From contig JAJPIV010000134.1 of assembly GCA_021324595.1 (NCBI GenBank), positions 1-64,000 of the forward strand: 64,000 nt of DNA, read 5' to 3'. The notes below the pieces were generated by a model that searched no databases, had not been told where the DNA came from, and saw only the letters and a program-made list of their open reading frames with translations. The stretch comes from Actinomycetota bacterium (GTDB taxonomy: Bacteria; Actinomycetota; Actinomycetes; Streptosporangiales; Streptosporangiaceae). Both the position numbers and the translations under genes were made by a program. Below are positions 20,848 through 29,756 of this stretch, piece after piece (within the stretch, counting starts at the first letter, position 1; every line of letters begins with the position of its first letter).

Positions 20848-20884
20848 GCGCCCCGGCGCGGCGATCCGGCGACCTGGCGGCCGG

Positions 20885-21571
20885 GTGAGCCTGCCCGGCG
20901 CCGTGCTGCTGGCCGGCGGCGTGATCGCCGCCGCCATCGCCGCCGACCGCCTCGCCGCGCTGATCGCCCGCGGCCGGATCGCCGGGGCCGCCGCGGCCGC
21001 CTCCCGCGCGCCGGAGCCTCCGGAGGTGACGATCGCCGGGGCGTTCCTGCCGCAACTGGCGCGCGGCGTGTTCAGGCGGATCGATGTCAGGGCCGGGGCC
21101 TTCCGCGCGGGCGGCCTTGAGTTCTCCGGCGTGACTGCCAGCCTCGCCGGCGTCCGCGCGCCGCTGCCCGCGCGGTCCGGCGCCGGCCCGGTCGCGGCCC
21201 GCGTGACCGCGGTCGCCACGATCCCGCTGGCCACCCTGGCCGGCCGGCTCCCGGGCGGGCTTACCCTGCGGGCCGAGGGGAACACGATCCGCCTGGCCGG
21301 CTCGGTGCTGGGAATGCCGGTCCGCGGCACGCTGGCGGTCAGCGCGATGCCGCGGGCGCTGACGGTCACCCCGAGGCTGACCGGGATGCCGGCGATCGCC
21401 GGGTTCGTGATCGACCTGGCGGCCCTGCCCCCGGGCCTGGCGGTCAGCTCGGTGAACGTGGCCGCCGTCGGCCTTGAGGTGCGCCTGGAGGGCCGCGAGG
21501 TGCGGCTCGGCCCCGCGGGCCCGGCCCGCGGGGCCGAGCCGACCAGGCGGGGCGATCACCCTGGCAGGTGA
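20885..21571 (+). CDS. DUF2993 / LmeA-like secreted phospholipid-binding protein
   Basis: N-terminal hydrophobic segment; VTIAGAFLPQLARGVFRRIDVRAGAFRAGGLEFSGVTASLAGV pattern. Confidence 0.6.
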   Translation: MSLPGAVLLAGGVIAAAIAADRLAALIARGRIAGAAAAASRAPEPPEVTIAGAFLPQLARGVFRRIDVRAGAFRAGGLEFSGVTASLAGVRAPLPARSGAGPVAARVTAVATIPLATLAGRLPGGLTLRAEGNTIRLAGSVLGMPVRGTLAVSAMPRALTVTPRLTGMPAIAGFVIDLAALPPGLAVSSVNVAAVGLEVRLEGREVRLGPAGPARGAEPTRRGDHPGR

Positions 21572-22149
21572 ACCCGCCCCTGGTGCCGTGCGTTGTACTG
21601 AACGTGGTCTGTCGCGACGGCTCGCCGGAGGATGGCCGGGCCCGGCCGCCGGCCGGCGAGGACGTGGTGCGGGCGCTCTACAGCGAGCACGCGGGCCCGC
21701 TGCTGAGGTACGCGTTGCAGCTGACGAGCGGCGACCGGCAGCGGGCGGAGGACATCGTGCAGGAGACGCTGCTGCGCGCGTGGCGGCATCCGGAGGCGAT
21801 CGCCAGCCGGCCGCCCCGGCCGTGGCTGTTCGCCGTCGCCCGGAACCTCGCCGTCGACGCCCACCGGGCCAGGCAGGCCCGGCCGCGCGAGGTCGGGGAG
21901 GCCGCGCTCGCGGTCGCGTCCGTGCCGGATGCGGCGGACCGGGTGCTTGAGTCCTGGGCGGTGGCGGAGGCTCTCGGCGAGTTGCGCCCCGAGCACCGGG
22001 AGATCCTGCTGGAGACCTACTACCGCGGGCGGTCCGTCTCCGAGGCGGCGGCGGCGCTCGGCATCCCGGCCGGGACGGTCAAGTCGCGCACCTACTACGC
22101 GCTGCGCGCGCTCAAGCTGGCGCTGGAGGAACGGGGGTTCACGCCATGA
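21568..22149 (+). CDS. ECF RNA polymerase sigma factor
   Basis: RAEDIVQETLLRAWRHPEAI...RPWLFAVARNLAVDAHRARQ...LPEHREILLETYYRGRSVSEAAAALGIPAGTVKSRTYYALRALK-type sigma2/sigma4 regions. Confidence 0.93.
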   Translation: MNPPLVPCVVLNVVCRDGSPEDGRARPPAGEDVVRALYSEHAGPLLRYALQLTSGDRQRAEDIVQETLLRAWRHPEAIASRPPRPWLFAVARNLAVDAHRARQARPREVGEAALAVASVPDAADRVLESWAVAEALGELRPEHREILLETYYRGRSVSEAAAALGIPAGTVKSRTYYALRALKLALEERGFTP

Positions 22150-22889
22150 GCGAGCCGTCCTGCCGCCCGTTCCGTGAGCTGCTCGGCGTCTACGTCCTCG
22201 GCGCGATCGAGCCAGCCGAGCGCGGGCTGGCCGACGCGCACCTGAGCACGTGCGCGAGCTGCCGGGAGGAGCTCGCCGGGCTCGCCGTGCTGCCCGCGCT
22301 GCTCCACCGGATCGCGCCGGCCGACGCCGAGCGGCTGGCCGCCGGCCCGGGCCCGCGGCGCGTCCTCGCGCCCGCGCCGGGGGACGGGCCTGCCGCGCCG
22401 GGGGACGGCGGCCCGGGCGGGCGGGCGGCGGCGCCGGACGAGGCGCTCGCCGGCCTGCTCGCCCGGGTGGCGGCCGCCCGCCGCGCGAGGAGGGCGCGCG
22501 GCCTGCTCGCCGCGGCCGCCGCGGTCGTGGTCGCGGCCGGCCTCGGGGCGGCCGTCACGCACGCCGCGGGTCGCCCGTCCGCGCCCGTCGCCGCGTCCAC
22601 CGACGCGGCGACGGCGAGCAGCGGAACGCTGAGCGCCACGGTCCGCTACAGCTGGGCCGGCGGGGGAACCTCGATGCGGGTCCGGGTCACCGGGCTACGG
22701 CAGTGGACCGAGTGCAGGTTCTGGGTGATCACCACGGACGGGCGCCGCGAGCTGGCCGGCGGATGGCTGGTCGGCCCGGGCGGCGGCAGGCTCTGGTACC
22801 CGGTGCGCACCGGCATTCCCGCGCCTAGGATGGCCGGGTTCGTGATCACGGCCGGGAGGCGGACGCTGCTGCGGATCCCCGCGGCCTGA
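22146..22889 (+). CDS. Anti-sigma factor with zinc-finger N-terminus
   Basis: HLSTCASCREELAGL ZAS-type motif plus TM segment; ATGA overlap with sigma gene. Confidence 0.85.
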   Translation: MSEPSCRPFRELLGVYVLGAIEPAERGLADAHLSTCASCREELAGLAVLPALLHRIAPADAERLAAGPGPRRVLAPAPGDGPAAPGDGGPGGRAAAPDEALAGLLARVAAARRARRARGLLAAAAAVVVAAGLGAAVTHAAGRPSAPVAASTDAATASSGTLSATVRYSWAGGGTSMRVRVTGLRQWTECRFWVITTDGRRELAGGWLVGPGGGRLWYPVRTGIPAPRMAGFVITAGRRTLLRIPAA

Positions 22890-22971
22890 CCGGCCCCGGC
22901 CGGCGCCGGGAACGCGGCCGCCGGCCGGCCAGGGCCGGGAATGGCGGAGCGGCAGCGGGCGTTTTCCGGCC

Positions 22972-23457
22972 GTGGCAGTCGGACTCATCGCGGCCGCCGC
23001 CGTGCTGCTGGCTGGGACTGGTTTCGGGCTGTGGCGGGGCCGGCGTGACGGCAGGGTGCGCCCGCGCTCGGCGGCGCCGGGCGGCGCCGTGCCTGGCCGG
23101 CCAGGCGGCGGGCCCGCCGGGGGCGGCCCGCGGGCGCTCGTGCTGGGCGCCGGGGACCTCGGCGTCAGCGAGCTGGGCACCCGCGCCACCCTCGTTCAGT
23201 TCTCGTCGGCGTTCTGCGCGCCCTGCAGGGCGACCAGGCGGATCCTCGCCGAGGTGGCGGGCATGGTGGAGGGGGTGCGGCATGTCGACATCGACGTGAC
23301 GGCCCGCCTGGACCTGGCCCGCAGGCTCGGCGTCCGGCGCACGCCCACCACGTTCGTGCTGGGGCCGGACGGGCAGGTCACCCACCGCGCGAGCGGCCAG
23401 CCCCGCAAGGCCGACGTGATCGCGGCGCTTGGCACCGGGGCAGATTTTCCTACATAA
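22972..23457 (+). CDS. Membrane-anchored thioredoxin-like protein
   Basis: N-terminal TM; FSSAFCAPCRATRRIL CxxC; RRTPTTFVLGPDGQV. Confidence 0.85.
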   Translation: MAVGLIAAAAVLLAGTGFGLWRGRRDGRVRPRSAAPGGAVPGRPGGGPAGGGPRALVLGAGDLGVSELGTRATLVQFSSAFCAPCRATRRILAEVAGMVEGVRHVDIDVTARLDLARRLGVRRTPTTFVLGPDGQVTHRASGQPRKADVIAALGTGADFPT

Positions 23458-23458
23458 T
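23429..23458 (+). promoter_or_regulatory. Sigma70-like promoter upstream of leader ORF
   Basis: TTGGCA (23429-23434), 18-nt spacer, CATAAT (23453-23458). Confidence 0.6.
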
Positions 23459-23539
23459 TGCTCGGGAACCTTCGTGACGATGCGAGGAGCGGTCACGCGT
23501 GGCAGCGGCAGCGTCCCCCGGCCCCCTCGGAGGGCCGCG

Positions 23540-23647
23540 ATGACCCCCCGGTGCTGCGCGCTGCGCCCGTGGCCGGCGCCTCGCGGGGCCAGCTTCTTCA
23601 CCAGGCGGCGCGTCGTCGATTACTGCCTGGTCGCGGCCAGCCTCTGA
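23540..23647 (+). CDS. Putative cysteine-type leader peptide (35 aa) upstream of sulfur-metabolism operon
   Basis: MTPRCCALRPWPAPRGASFFTRRRVVDYCLVAASL; C-terminal RRxVDxxxVA pattern; followed by alternative stem-loops and a sulfurtransferase operon. Confidence 0.65.
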   Translation: MTPRCCALRPWPAPRGASFFTRRRVVDYCLVAASL

Positions 23648-23664
23648 TCCCGCCCGCCGCGCCA

Positions 23665-23692
23665 GCGCCGCCACTTGGCGGGGCGGTGGCGC
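23665..23692 (+). promoter_or_regulatory. Mutually exclusive hairpins downstream of leader ORF (attenuator-like)
   Basis: GCGCCGCC(23665-72)/GGTGGCGC(23685-92) competes with CCGCC(23668-72)-ACTT-GGCGG(23677-81). Confidence 0.45.
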
Positions 23693-23733
23693 GTCCTGCG
23701 ACGCTCCGGCTGGTATCCGCGGGAGGAAATCCG

Positions 23734-24171
23734 ATGGATATTGACCCGAGGGGCCCTCGGTTCGCCGCGGCCCTGACCACCATCGTCCTGATCGCCGCGC
23801 TCGCCACCGCCAGCGCGTGGCTGGTCGCGGCCCAGGCCGTCGTGTTCGGGATCGGCGCGGTGTTCGGCATGCGCGCCGCTCCCTACGGGGTGATCTACCG
23901 GCTCGCGCTCGCGCCGAGGCTCGGCCCGCCCCGCGAGCGCGAGCGCGAGGCCCCGCCCCGGTTCGCCCAGGGCGTCGGCCTGGTGTTCGCGGCCACGGGG
24001 GCGGCCGGCTACGCGGCCGGGCTTGCCCCCCTCGGCATCGCTGCCACCTGCGCGGCGCTCGCCGCCGCGTTCCTCAACGCCGCCTTCGGCCTGTGCCTGG
24101 GCTGCGAGCTGTACGTCCTGATCCGACGCATCGTTCCCGGCCGCCAGGTCACTGGCGCCGGCCAGACCTGA
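23734..24171 (+). CDS. DUF4395 family membrane protein
   Basis: MDIDPRGPRFAAALTTIVLIAAL...FLNAAFGLCLGCELYVLIRR; RBS gggagg. Confidence 0.8.
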   Translation: MDIDPRGPRFAAALTTIVLIAALATASAWLVAAQAVVFGIGAVFGMRAAPYGVIYRLALAPRLGPPREREREAPPRFAQGVGLVFAATGAAGYAAGLAPLGIAATCAALAAAFLNAAFGLCLGCELYVLIRRIVPGRQVTGAGQT

Positions 24172-24186
24172 CAGGGAGTGTGACGC

Positions 24187-25023
24187 ATGAGCCGTTCCGG
24201 CGTTCTCGTCGACGCCGACTGGGTCCAGGCCCACCTCGGCGATCCCGGCATCGTCCTCGTGGAGGTGGACGAGGACACCAGCGCCTATGACAAGGGCCAC
24301 ATCAGGGGCGCCATCAAGATCGACTGGAGGAAGGACCTGCAGGACCCGGTCCGCAGGGACTTCGTGGACCGCGCCGGATTCGAGGCGCTGATGTCCGAGC
24401 GCGGCATCTCCAACGACGACACGGTGATCCTTTATGGCGGGAACAACAACTGGTTCGCCGCCTACGCCTACTGGTACTTCAAGCTGTACGGCCACGAGAA
24501 GGTGAAGCTGCTCGACGGCGGGCGCAAGAAGTGGGAGCTCGACTCGCGCGAGCTGGTCACTGAGGTCCCGCAGCGGCCGCGGACCAGCTACCGCGCCCGG
24601 GAGCAGGACCGCTCCATCCGCGCGTTCCGCGACGACGTCGTGGCCGCCATCGGCAGGCTCAACCTCGTGGACGTGCGCTCGCCCGATGAGTTCGCCGGCC
24701 GGCTGCTCGCCCCCGCCCACCTGCCCCAGGAGCAGGCGCAGCGCGGCGGGCACGTGCCCACGGCGAAGAATGTGCCGTGGTCGAAGGCGGCCAACGACGA
24801 CGGCACGTTCAAGTCGGACGACGAGCTCAGGGCACTGTATGCCGACCAGGCGGGACTGGACTTCAGCAGGGAGACCATCGCCTACTGCCGGATCGGCGAG
24901 CGCTCCGCCCACACCTGGTTCGTCCTGCACGAGCTGCTCGACCAGCCGAACGTGCGGAACTACGACGGGTCGTGGACGGAGTACGGCTCGCTGGTGGGCG
25001 TCCCGATCGAAGTGGGGGACTGA
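24187..25023 (+). CDS. Thiosulfate sulfurtransferase (rhodanese)
   Basis: VLVDADWVQAHLGDPGIVLVEVDED; catalytic-loop AYCRIGERSAHTWFVLHELL. Confidence 0.92.
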   Translation: MSRSGVLVDADWVQAHLGDPGIVLVEVDEDTSAYDKGHIRGAIKIDWRKDLQDPVRRDFVDRAGFEALMSERGISNDDTVILYGGNNNWFAAYAYWYFKLYGHEKVKLLDGGRKKWELDSRELVTEVPQRPRTSYRAREQDRSIRAFRDDVVAAIGRLNLVDVRSPDEFAGRLLAPAHLPQEQAQRGGHVPTAKNVPWSKAANDDGTFKSDDELRALYADQAGLDFSRETIAYCRIGERSAHTWFVLHELLDQPNVRNYDGSWTEYGSLVGVPIEVGD

Positions 25024-25025
25024 CG

Positions 25026-25346
25026 GTGAGCGGGGCCCGGCCCGATCCCCCGGGGTGCGGCGCGCCCCCCGGCGGCATCAGGGTGACCTCCGGCGTGGGG
25101 AGCCAGGCGGTGATCCAGGGGCGCGTGACCAGGTCCGGCGCCCCCCTCCGGACCGGCTACGCGAGGCTGCTCAACGCCGACGGCGAGTTCGTCGCCGAGG
25201 TGCCGCTGGGCGACGACGGGGGGTTCACGTTCTACGCCGTCCCCGGGGACTGGACCGTGCGGGTGCTGGCGCCCGGAGGGGTGCGGCTGGACCGCGAGGT
25301 CACCGCGGAGACCGGGAAGATCGTCGAGCTCGACCTGCCGGCCTGA
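25026..25346 (+). CDS. DUF1416 (SseC-like) protein
   Basis: VIQGRVTRSGAPLRTGYARLLNADGEFVAEVPLGDDGGFTFYAVPGDWTVRVLAPGG. Confidence 0.85.
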   Translation: MSGARPDPPGCGAPPGGIRVTSGVGSQAVIQGRVTRSGAPLRTGYARLLNADGEFVAEVPLGDDGGFTFYAVPGDWTVRVLAPGGVRLDREVTAETGKIVELDLPA

Positions 25347-25370
25347 CCCTGGCCGGCCCGCCCGGCTCGC

Positions 25371-25412
25371 AGGAAGCCGCGGGCCCGGGACGTCCCGGGC
25401 CCGCGGCTTCCT
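25371..25412. terminator. Perfect 42-bp palindrome
   Basis: AGGAAGCCGCGGGCCCGGGAC|GTCCCGGGCCCGCGGCTTCCT. Confidence 0.75.
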
Positions 25413-25435
25413 CCGCTCACCGCGGGCAGCCGCCT

Positions 25436-25489
25436 GTTCGCCATCAGTTTCGCTGACCTCATCCGGCGTTCAGCCGCGCGTCACCTGCG
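25436..25489 (+). promoter_or_regulatory. PHO-box-like direct repeats upstream of pstB
   Basis: GTTCGCCATCA, GTTTCGCTGAC, CTCATCCGGC, GTTCAGCCGCG, CGTCACCTGCG at 25436, 25447, 25458, 25468, 25479. Confidence 0.45.
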
Positions 25490-25558
25490 CCCCGTACAAA
25501 GGCTGCTGTGCGTCGCGACAGGCAGCTCCGGCAAGTCCACGGTGAGGTGAGGCGCGGG

Positions 25559-26416
25559 ATGTCGATCGAGGCCGGCCCGGGAGAGAGCCAGGCGAGCCCG
25601 CCGCCCGCCGGCGCAGTCGCGGGCGGCCGGGCGGCCCCGCCCGGCGAGGCCCGGCACGATGGCGCGGTGGCGCTGGCGACCGTAAACCTGACGATCAGCT
25701 TCGGGCCACGGCCGGTGCTCACCGCCGTGAACGCGAGGATCGAGCGCGGGGCGGTCACCGCCCTCATCGGACCGACGGGCTCGGGCAAGACCACGCTGCT
25801 GCGGACCTTCAACCGGATGAACGACAAGGTGTCCGGCTACCGGCACGCGGGCGATGTCCTGCTCGACGGGAGGAGCATCTGGCACCCGGGCGTGGAGCTG
25901 ATGGCGCTGCGGCGCAAGGTGGGCATGCTGTTCCAGCGGCCCAACCCGTTCCCCATGTCGATCATCGACAACGTGCTCGCCGGGGTGCGGGCGCACCGGC
26001 TGGCGAGCAGGAGCGCCATGAGCGCGATCGCCCGGGATCGCCTGGCCGAGGTGGGCCTGTGGGACGCGGTCCGCGACCGGCTCAAGGACTCGCCGTTCCG
26101 CCTGTCCGGCGGCCAGCAGCAGCTGCTCTGCCTGGCCAGGGCGCTGGCGGTCGGGCCCGAGGTGCTGCTCCTCGACGAGCCGACGTCCTCGCTCGACCCG
26201 GTGGCCACCGAGTCGATCGAGGCGCTGATCCGGCGGCTGACGCCGGCCCTGACCGTGGTGATCGTCACCCACAACCTGGCCCAGGCGAGCCGGGTCGCCG
26301 ACCGGATCATCTTCCTCAACGACGGCCGTCTCGTGGAGCACGGGAGGACCAGGCAGGTGTTCGAGAACCCGGCGCAGCAGGAGACCGCCCGCTACGTGAG
26401 CGGGCGCTTCGGCTGA
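25559..26416 (+). CDS. pstB: Phosphate ABC transporter ATP-binding protein (PstB/PhoT-like)
   Basis: Walker A GPTGSGKTT; RTFNRMND; LSGGQQQLLCLARAL; LLLDEPTSSLDP. An in-frame GTG at 25508 is an alternative start. Confidence 0.9.
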   Translation: MSIEAGPGESQASPPPAGAVAGGRAAPPGEARHDGAVALATVNLTISFGPRPVLTAVNARIERGAVTALIGPTGSGKTTLLRTFNRMNDKVSGYRHAGDVLLDGRSIWHPGVELMALRRKVGMLFQRPNPFPMSIIDNVLAGVRAHRLASRSAMSAIARDRLAEVGLWDAVRDRLKDSPFRLSGGQQQLLCLARALAVGPEVLLLDEPTSSLDPVATESIEALIRRLTPALTVVIVTHNLAQASRVADRIIFLNDGRLVEHGRTRQVFENPAQQETARYVSGRFG

Positions 26417-26426
26417 CCACCGACCC

Positions 26427-26540
26427 CCCGTGCGGGAGGACGGCCTTCCTCCCGCACGGGAGCGAGAACCGCGCGTTCCGCGCGGCCTCATCGCACGCGA
26501 CCGCGTGCGAGCCGTGTACCGCATGCGTCAGCATGCACAA
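26427..26540 (+). promoter_or_regulatory. Hairpin array in pstB-pstS intergenic region
   Basis: CCCGTGCGGGAGGA/TCCTCCCGCACGGG (14 bp), CCGCGCG/CGCGCGG (7 bp), TCGCACGCG/CGCGTGCGA (9 bp), GCATGC-GTCA-GCATGC. Confidence 0.7.
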
Positions 26541-26558
26541 CCGAAGGAGTATTCCCCG

Positions 26559-27692
26559 GTGGCCATACCAATCCGAATCGCGGGCATGGCGGCTGCCCTC
26601 GTTCCCCTGGCCGTGCTGGCGGCCGGCTGCGGCGGCTCGAACCCCTCATCGCCGAGCTCGGGAGGATCGGCGGCCAAGATGGTCGGCCCGGCCCTGCCCT
26701 CGGCCCCGGCCAAGGCCGCCGCGTCCGTCACCGAGACCGGCAGCACCCTGCTGTTCCCGCTGATCAGCGCCTGGGCCTCCGACTACCAGAAGCTGTACCC
26801 GCAGGTCACGATCACCACGGGCGCCACCGGCTCGGGCACCGGCATCGCCGATGCCACGACCGGGACCGTGGACATCGGCGCGTCCGATGCCTACCTGTCA
26901 CCGACGGTGAAGGCCCAGGCGCCGACGCTGGAGAACATCGCCCTGGCGATCTCGGCGCAGGCGATCAACTACAACCTGCCCGGGGTGCGGAGCCTCAGGC
27001 TCGACGGGGCGGTGCTGGCCGGCATGTACACCGGGAAGATCACCCGGTGGAACGACCCGGCCATCAAGGCGCTCAACCCCGGGGTGTCGCTCCCGGCCGC
27101 CAAGGTGGTGCCCCTGCACCGCGCGGACAGCTCGGGGGACACCTTCCTGTTCACCTCCTACCTGAGCGCGCAGGACCCGTCCGGCTGGCCGTCGTCGAAC
27201 GTCGGGACCACGGTCAGCTTCCCGGCCGTGCCGGGGGCGCTGGGCGAGCAGGGCAACGGCGGCATGGTGCAGGGCTGCGCGGCGACCCCCGGCTGCGTGG
27301 CCTACATCGGCGTCAGCTACGGCTCCCAGGCGCGGGCCGCCGGGCTGGGCGAGGCGGAGATCAAGAACGGATCCGGCAGGTTCGTGCTGCCGGTCCCGGC
27401 CACGATCGCCGCGGGCGCGGCGGGCTTCATCGCCAAGACGCCCGCCAACGAGACGATCTCGATGATCAACGGCCCGGCCCCGGACGGGTACCCGATCATC
27501 AACTACGAGTACGCGATCGTGAACACCAAGCAGCCCGACGGCACGGTGGCCGAGGACATCCGCGCGTTCCTGCACTGGGCGGTGCACGCCGGCCAGAGCG
27601 CCTCGGCCTACCTCGACAAGGTGAACTTCCAGCCGCTGCCGGCCAGCGTGGTCCGGCTCTCCGACGCGCAGATCGCCAAGATCGGCGCCTGA
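26559..27692 (+). CDS. pstS: Phosphate-binding lipoprotein PstS
   Basis: Lipobox [65 protein letters not shown]. Confidence 0.93.
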   Translation: MAIPIRIAGMAAALVPLAVLAAGCGGSNPSSPSSGGSAAKMVGPALPSAPAKAAASVTETGSTLLFPLISAWASDYQKLYPQVTITTGATGSGTGIADATTGTVDIGASDAYLSPTVKAQAPTLENIALAISAQAINYNLPGVRSLRLDGAVLAGMYTGKITRWNDPAIKALNPGVSLPAAKVVPLHRADSSGDTFLFTSYLSAQDPSGWPSSNVGTTVSFPAVPGALGEQGNGGMVQGCAATPGCVAYIGVSYGSQARAAGLGEAEIKNGSGRFVLPVPATIAAGAAGFIAKTPANETISMINGPAPDGYPIINYEYAIVNTKQPDGTVAEDIRAFLHWAVHAGQSASAYLDKVNFQPLPASVVRLSDAQIAKIGA

Positions 27693-27696
27693 GCCG

Positions 27697-28779
27697 ATGG
27701 CGTCGCCCGCACGCGCGCTGCGGCCGGGCGGGGGAGCGGGCGCCGGCCCGCTCCCCCGGCGGGCCCGCGCCCGGCTCCGCGCGGGGATCCGGGAGGGAAC
27801 CCACATCCGCTGGGCCGGCGCGGCCGGCGCGGCCGTCCCGGTCCTGGCGCTCGGCTTCATCCTGCTCGTCCTCATCGTCAAGGCATGGCCGGCGATCAGG
27901 TACAACGGGGTGGGCTTCTTCACCGGCACCACCTGGGCCGAGGGAGACCTGTACGGCCAGCCGGTCCGCCGCGCCGGGGTGCTGGTCCCCGCGGGGGCCA
28001 GGTACGGGGCGCTGCCGGCGATCATCGGAACGCTCGGCACGTCGGCGATCGCGCTGGTCATCGGCGTGCCGGTGGCGATCGGGACCGCGCTGGTCATCGT
28101 GGAGCGGCTGCCCAGGCGCCTCGCCGGCCTCGTCGGGGGCTTCCTGGAGTTCCTGGCCGGCATCCCCAGCGTCGTGGTCGGCCTGTGGGGCGCCGTGACC
28201 TTCGGGCCGTTCATCGCCCGCCACGTCGCTCCCCTGGTCGCCCGCCACATGCCCGACGTGCCGGTGCTCAGCTACTTCCGCGGCAGCACCGGCAACGGCC
28301 AGGGGATGCTGGTCTCCGGGCTGGTGCTCGCGATCATGATCATCCCGATCGTCGCGGCGACCACCCGCGACCTGATCCGGCAGGTGCCGATCCTGCCCAG
28401 GGAGGGCGCGGTGGCGCTCGGGATGTCCGAGTGGGAGTGCGCCAGGCGGGTCACGCTGCCCTGGGTGGGCAGCGGCATCGCGGGCGCGGTCGTCCTCGGG
28501 CTCGGCCGCGCCCTCGGCGAGACCATGGCGGTGGCCATGACCTGCGGGGTCGTGCTCAGCACGGTTCCCGGCAACATCTACCAGACCATGACCACGATCG
28601 CGGCCACGGTGGTGCAGACCGTGGACACCGCGTTCCTGGACGGGACCGGGTTCGCGCTCCGCGCGCTCGCCGAGCTGTGCCTGGTGCTCATGGTCATCAC
28701 GCTGACGGCGAACGTGGTGGCGCGGCTGCTGGTCCGGCGGGTGTCGGCGATCGCGCTGCCGGTGGGCCGCGGGCTGTGA
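27697..28779 (+). CDS. pstC: Phosphate ABC transporter permease PstC
   Basis: [61 protein letters not shown]. Confidence 0.93.
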   Translation: MASPARALRPGGGAGAGPLPRRARARLRAGIREGTHIRWAGAAGAAVPVLALGFILLVLIVKAWPAIRYNGVGFFTGTTWAEGDLYGQPVRRAGVLVPAGARYGALPAIIGTLGTSAIALVIGVPVAIGTALVIVERLPRRLAGLVGGFLEFLAGIPSVVVGLWGAVTFGPFIARHVAPLVARHMPDVPVLSYFRGSTGNGQGMLVSGLVLAIMIIPIVAATTRDLIRQVPILPREGAVALGMSEWECARRVTLPWVGSGIAGAVVLGLGRALGETMAVAMTCGVVLSTVPGNIYQTMTTIAATVVQTVDTAFLDGTGFALRALAELCLVLMVITLTANVVARLLVRRVSAIALPVGRGL

Positions 28780-28803
28780 CGGGCGGGAAGCGAGGGATGA
28801 CGG

Positions 28804-29733
28804 ATGAGCGGGGCGCTGCCAGCCGGTGACGCGAGGATGCCGGGGCCTCCCGGCGCTGCCCGGCGGGGCGAGGCTGCCTGGCCCGCCGTGCCGCTGCGGC
28901 GCAAGGCGGTCAACGCCGCCTTCTGGGCCGCATGCTTCGCGTGCCTGGCCCTGGTCGCCATCCCCACCGTCTGGATGGCCGGCGGCGTGATCGCCAGGGC
29001 GGTCCCGAACTTCCGGTGGTCGGTGCTGACCACGCGCACCGACCAGCTGTCCGGCGGGCTGGAGAACGCGATCCTCGGCACGCTGGCGATCACGGCGGGA
29101 GTCGTCCTCGTGGCCGGCACGGTCAGCGTGCTGACCGGCATGTACCTGGCCGAGTTCGCGGCCGGCCGCCGGCGGGCGCTGCTGCGCGGCGGCTACGAGG
29201 TCCTGGCCGGCATCCCCTCCGTAGTGCTCGGCTACGTGGGCCTGGTCGCGCTCGCGGTCGGGCTCGGCTGGAAGTTCTCGCTGCTGTCGGCGGTCCTGGT
29301 GGTCTCCGTGCTGGCGGTCCCCTACATCACCAAATCGACCGAGACGGCGCTGGCCCAGGTGCCCACCTCCTACCGGGAGGGCGCGGAGGCCCTCGGGATC
29401 CCCCCGAGCTGGGCGCTCCGGAAGATCGTGCTGAGATCGGCCCTGCCCGGGATCATCACCGGGATCCTGGTCGCGGTCGCGATCTCGGCCGGGGAGACCG
29501 CGCCGCTGCTGTACACGGCCGGGTGGTCGGACGCGAACCCGTCGCTCGCCCTGATCCACGAGCCGGTCGGGTACCTCACCTACCCGGTGTGGGCGTTCGC
29601 GCCGATCAACCAGCCCGTCCGCAGCGCCAACATCCTGTCCTACGACGCCGCGCTGATCCTGCTCGCGTTCGTGCTGCTGCTGATCGTCGCCGGGCGCGTG
29701 ATCGTGTGGCTCTCCCGGCGCAATGCCGCGTGA
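28804..29733 (+). CDS. pstA: Phosphate ABC transporter permease PstA
   Basis: [64 protein letters not shown]. Confidence 0.93.
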   Translation: MSGALPAGDARMPGPPGAARRGEAAWPAVPLRRKAVNAAFWAACFACLALVAIPTVWMAGGVIARAVPNFRWSVLTTRTDQLSGGLENAILGTLAITAGVVLVAGTVSVLTGMYLAEFAAGRRRALLRGGYEVLAGIPSVVLGYVGLVALAVGLGWKFSLLSAVLVVSVLAVPYITKSTETALAQVPTSYREGAEALGIPPSWALRKIVLRSALPGIITGILVAVAISAGETAPLLYTAGWSDANPSLALIHEPVGYLTYPVWAFAPINQPVRSANILSYDAALILLAFVLLLIVAGRVIVWLSRRNAA

Positions 29734-29756
29734 GCCGTCGAGGCGGAGGGCATCCA

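Noticed and set aside
25371-25412. Recombination/att site or IS terminal repeat at the palindrome
   Set aside because: No transposase or duplicated flank; position at an operon end fits a transcription terminator better.
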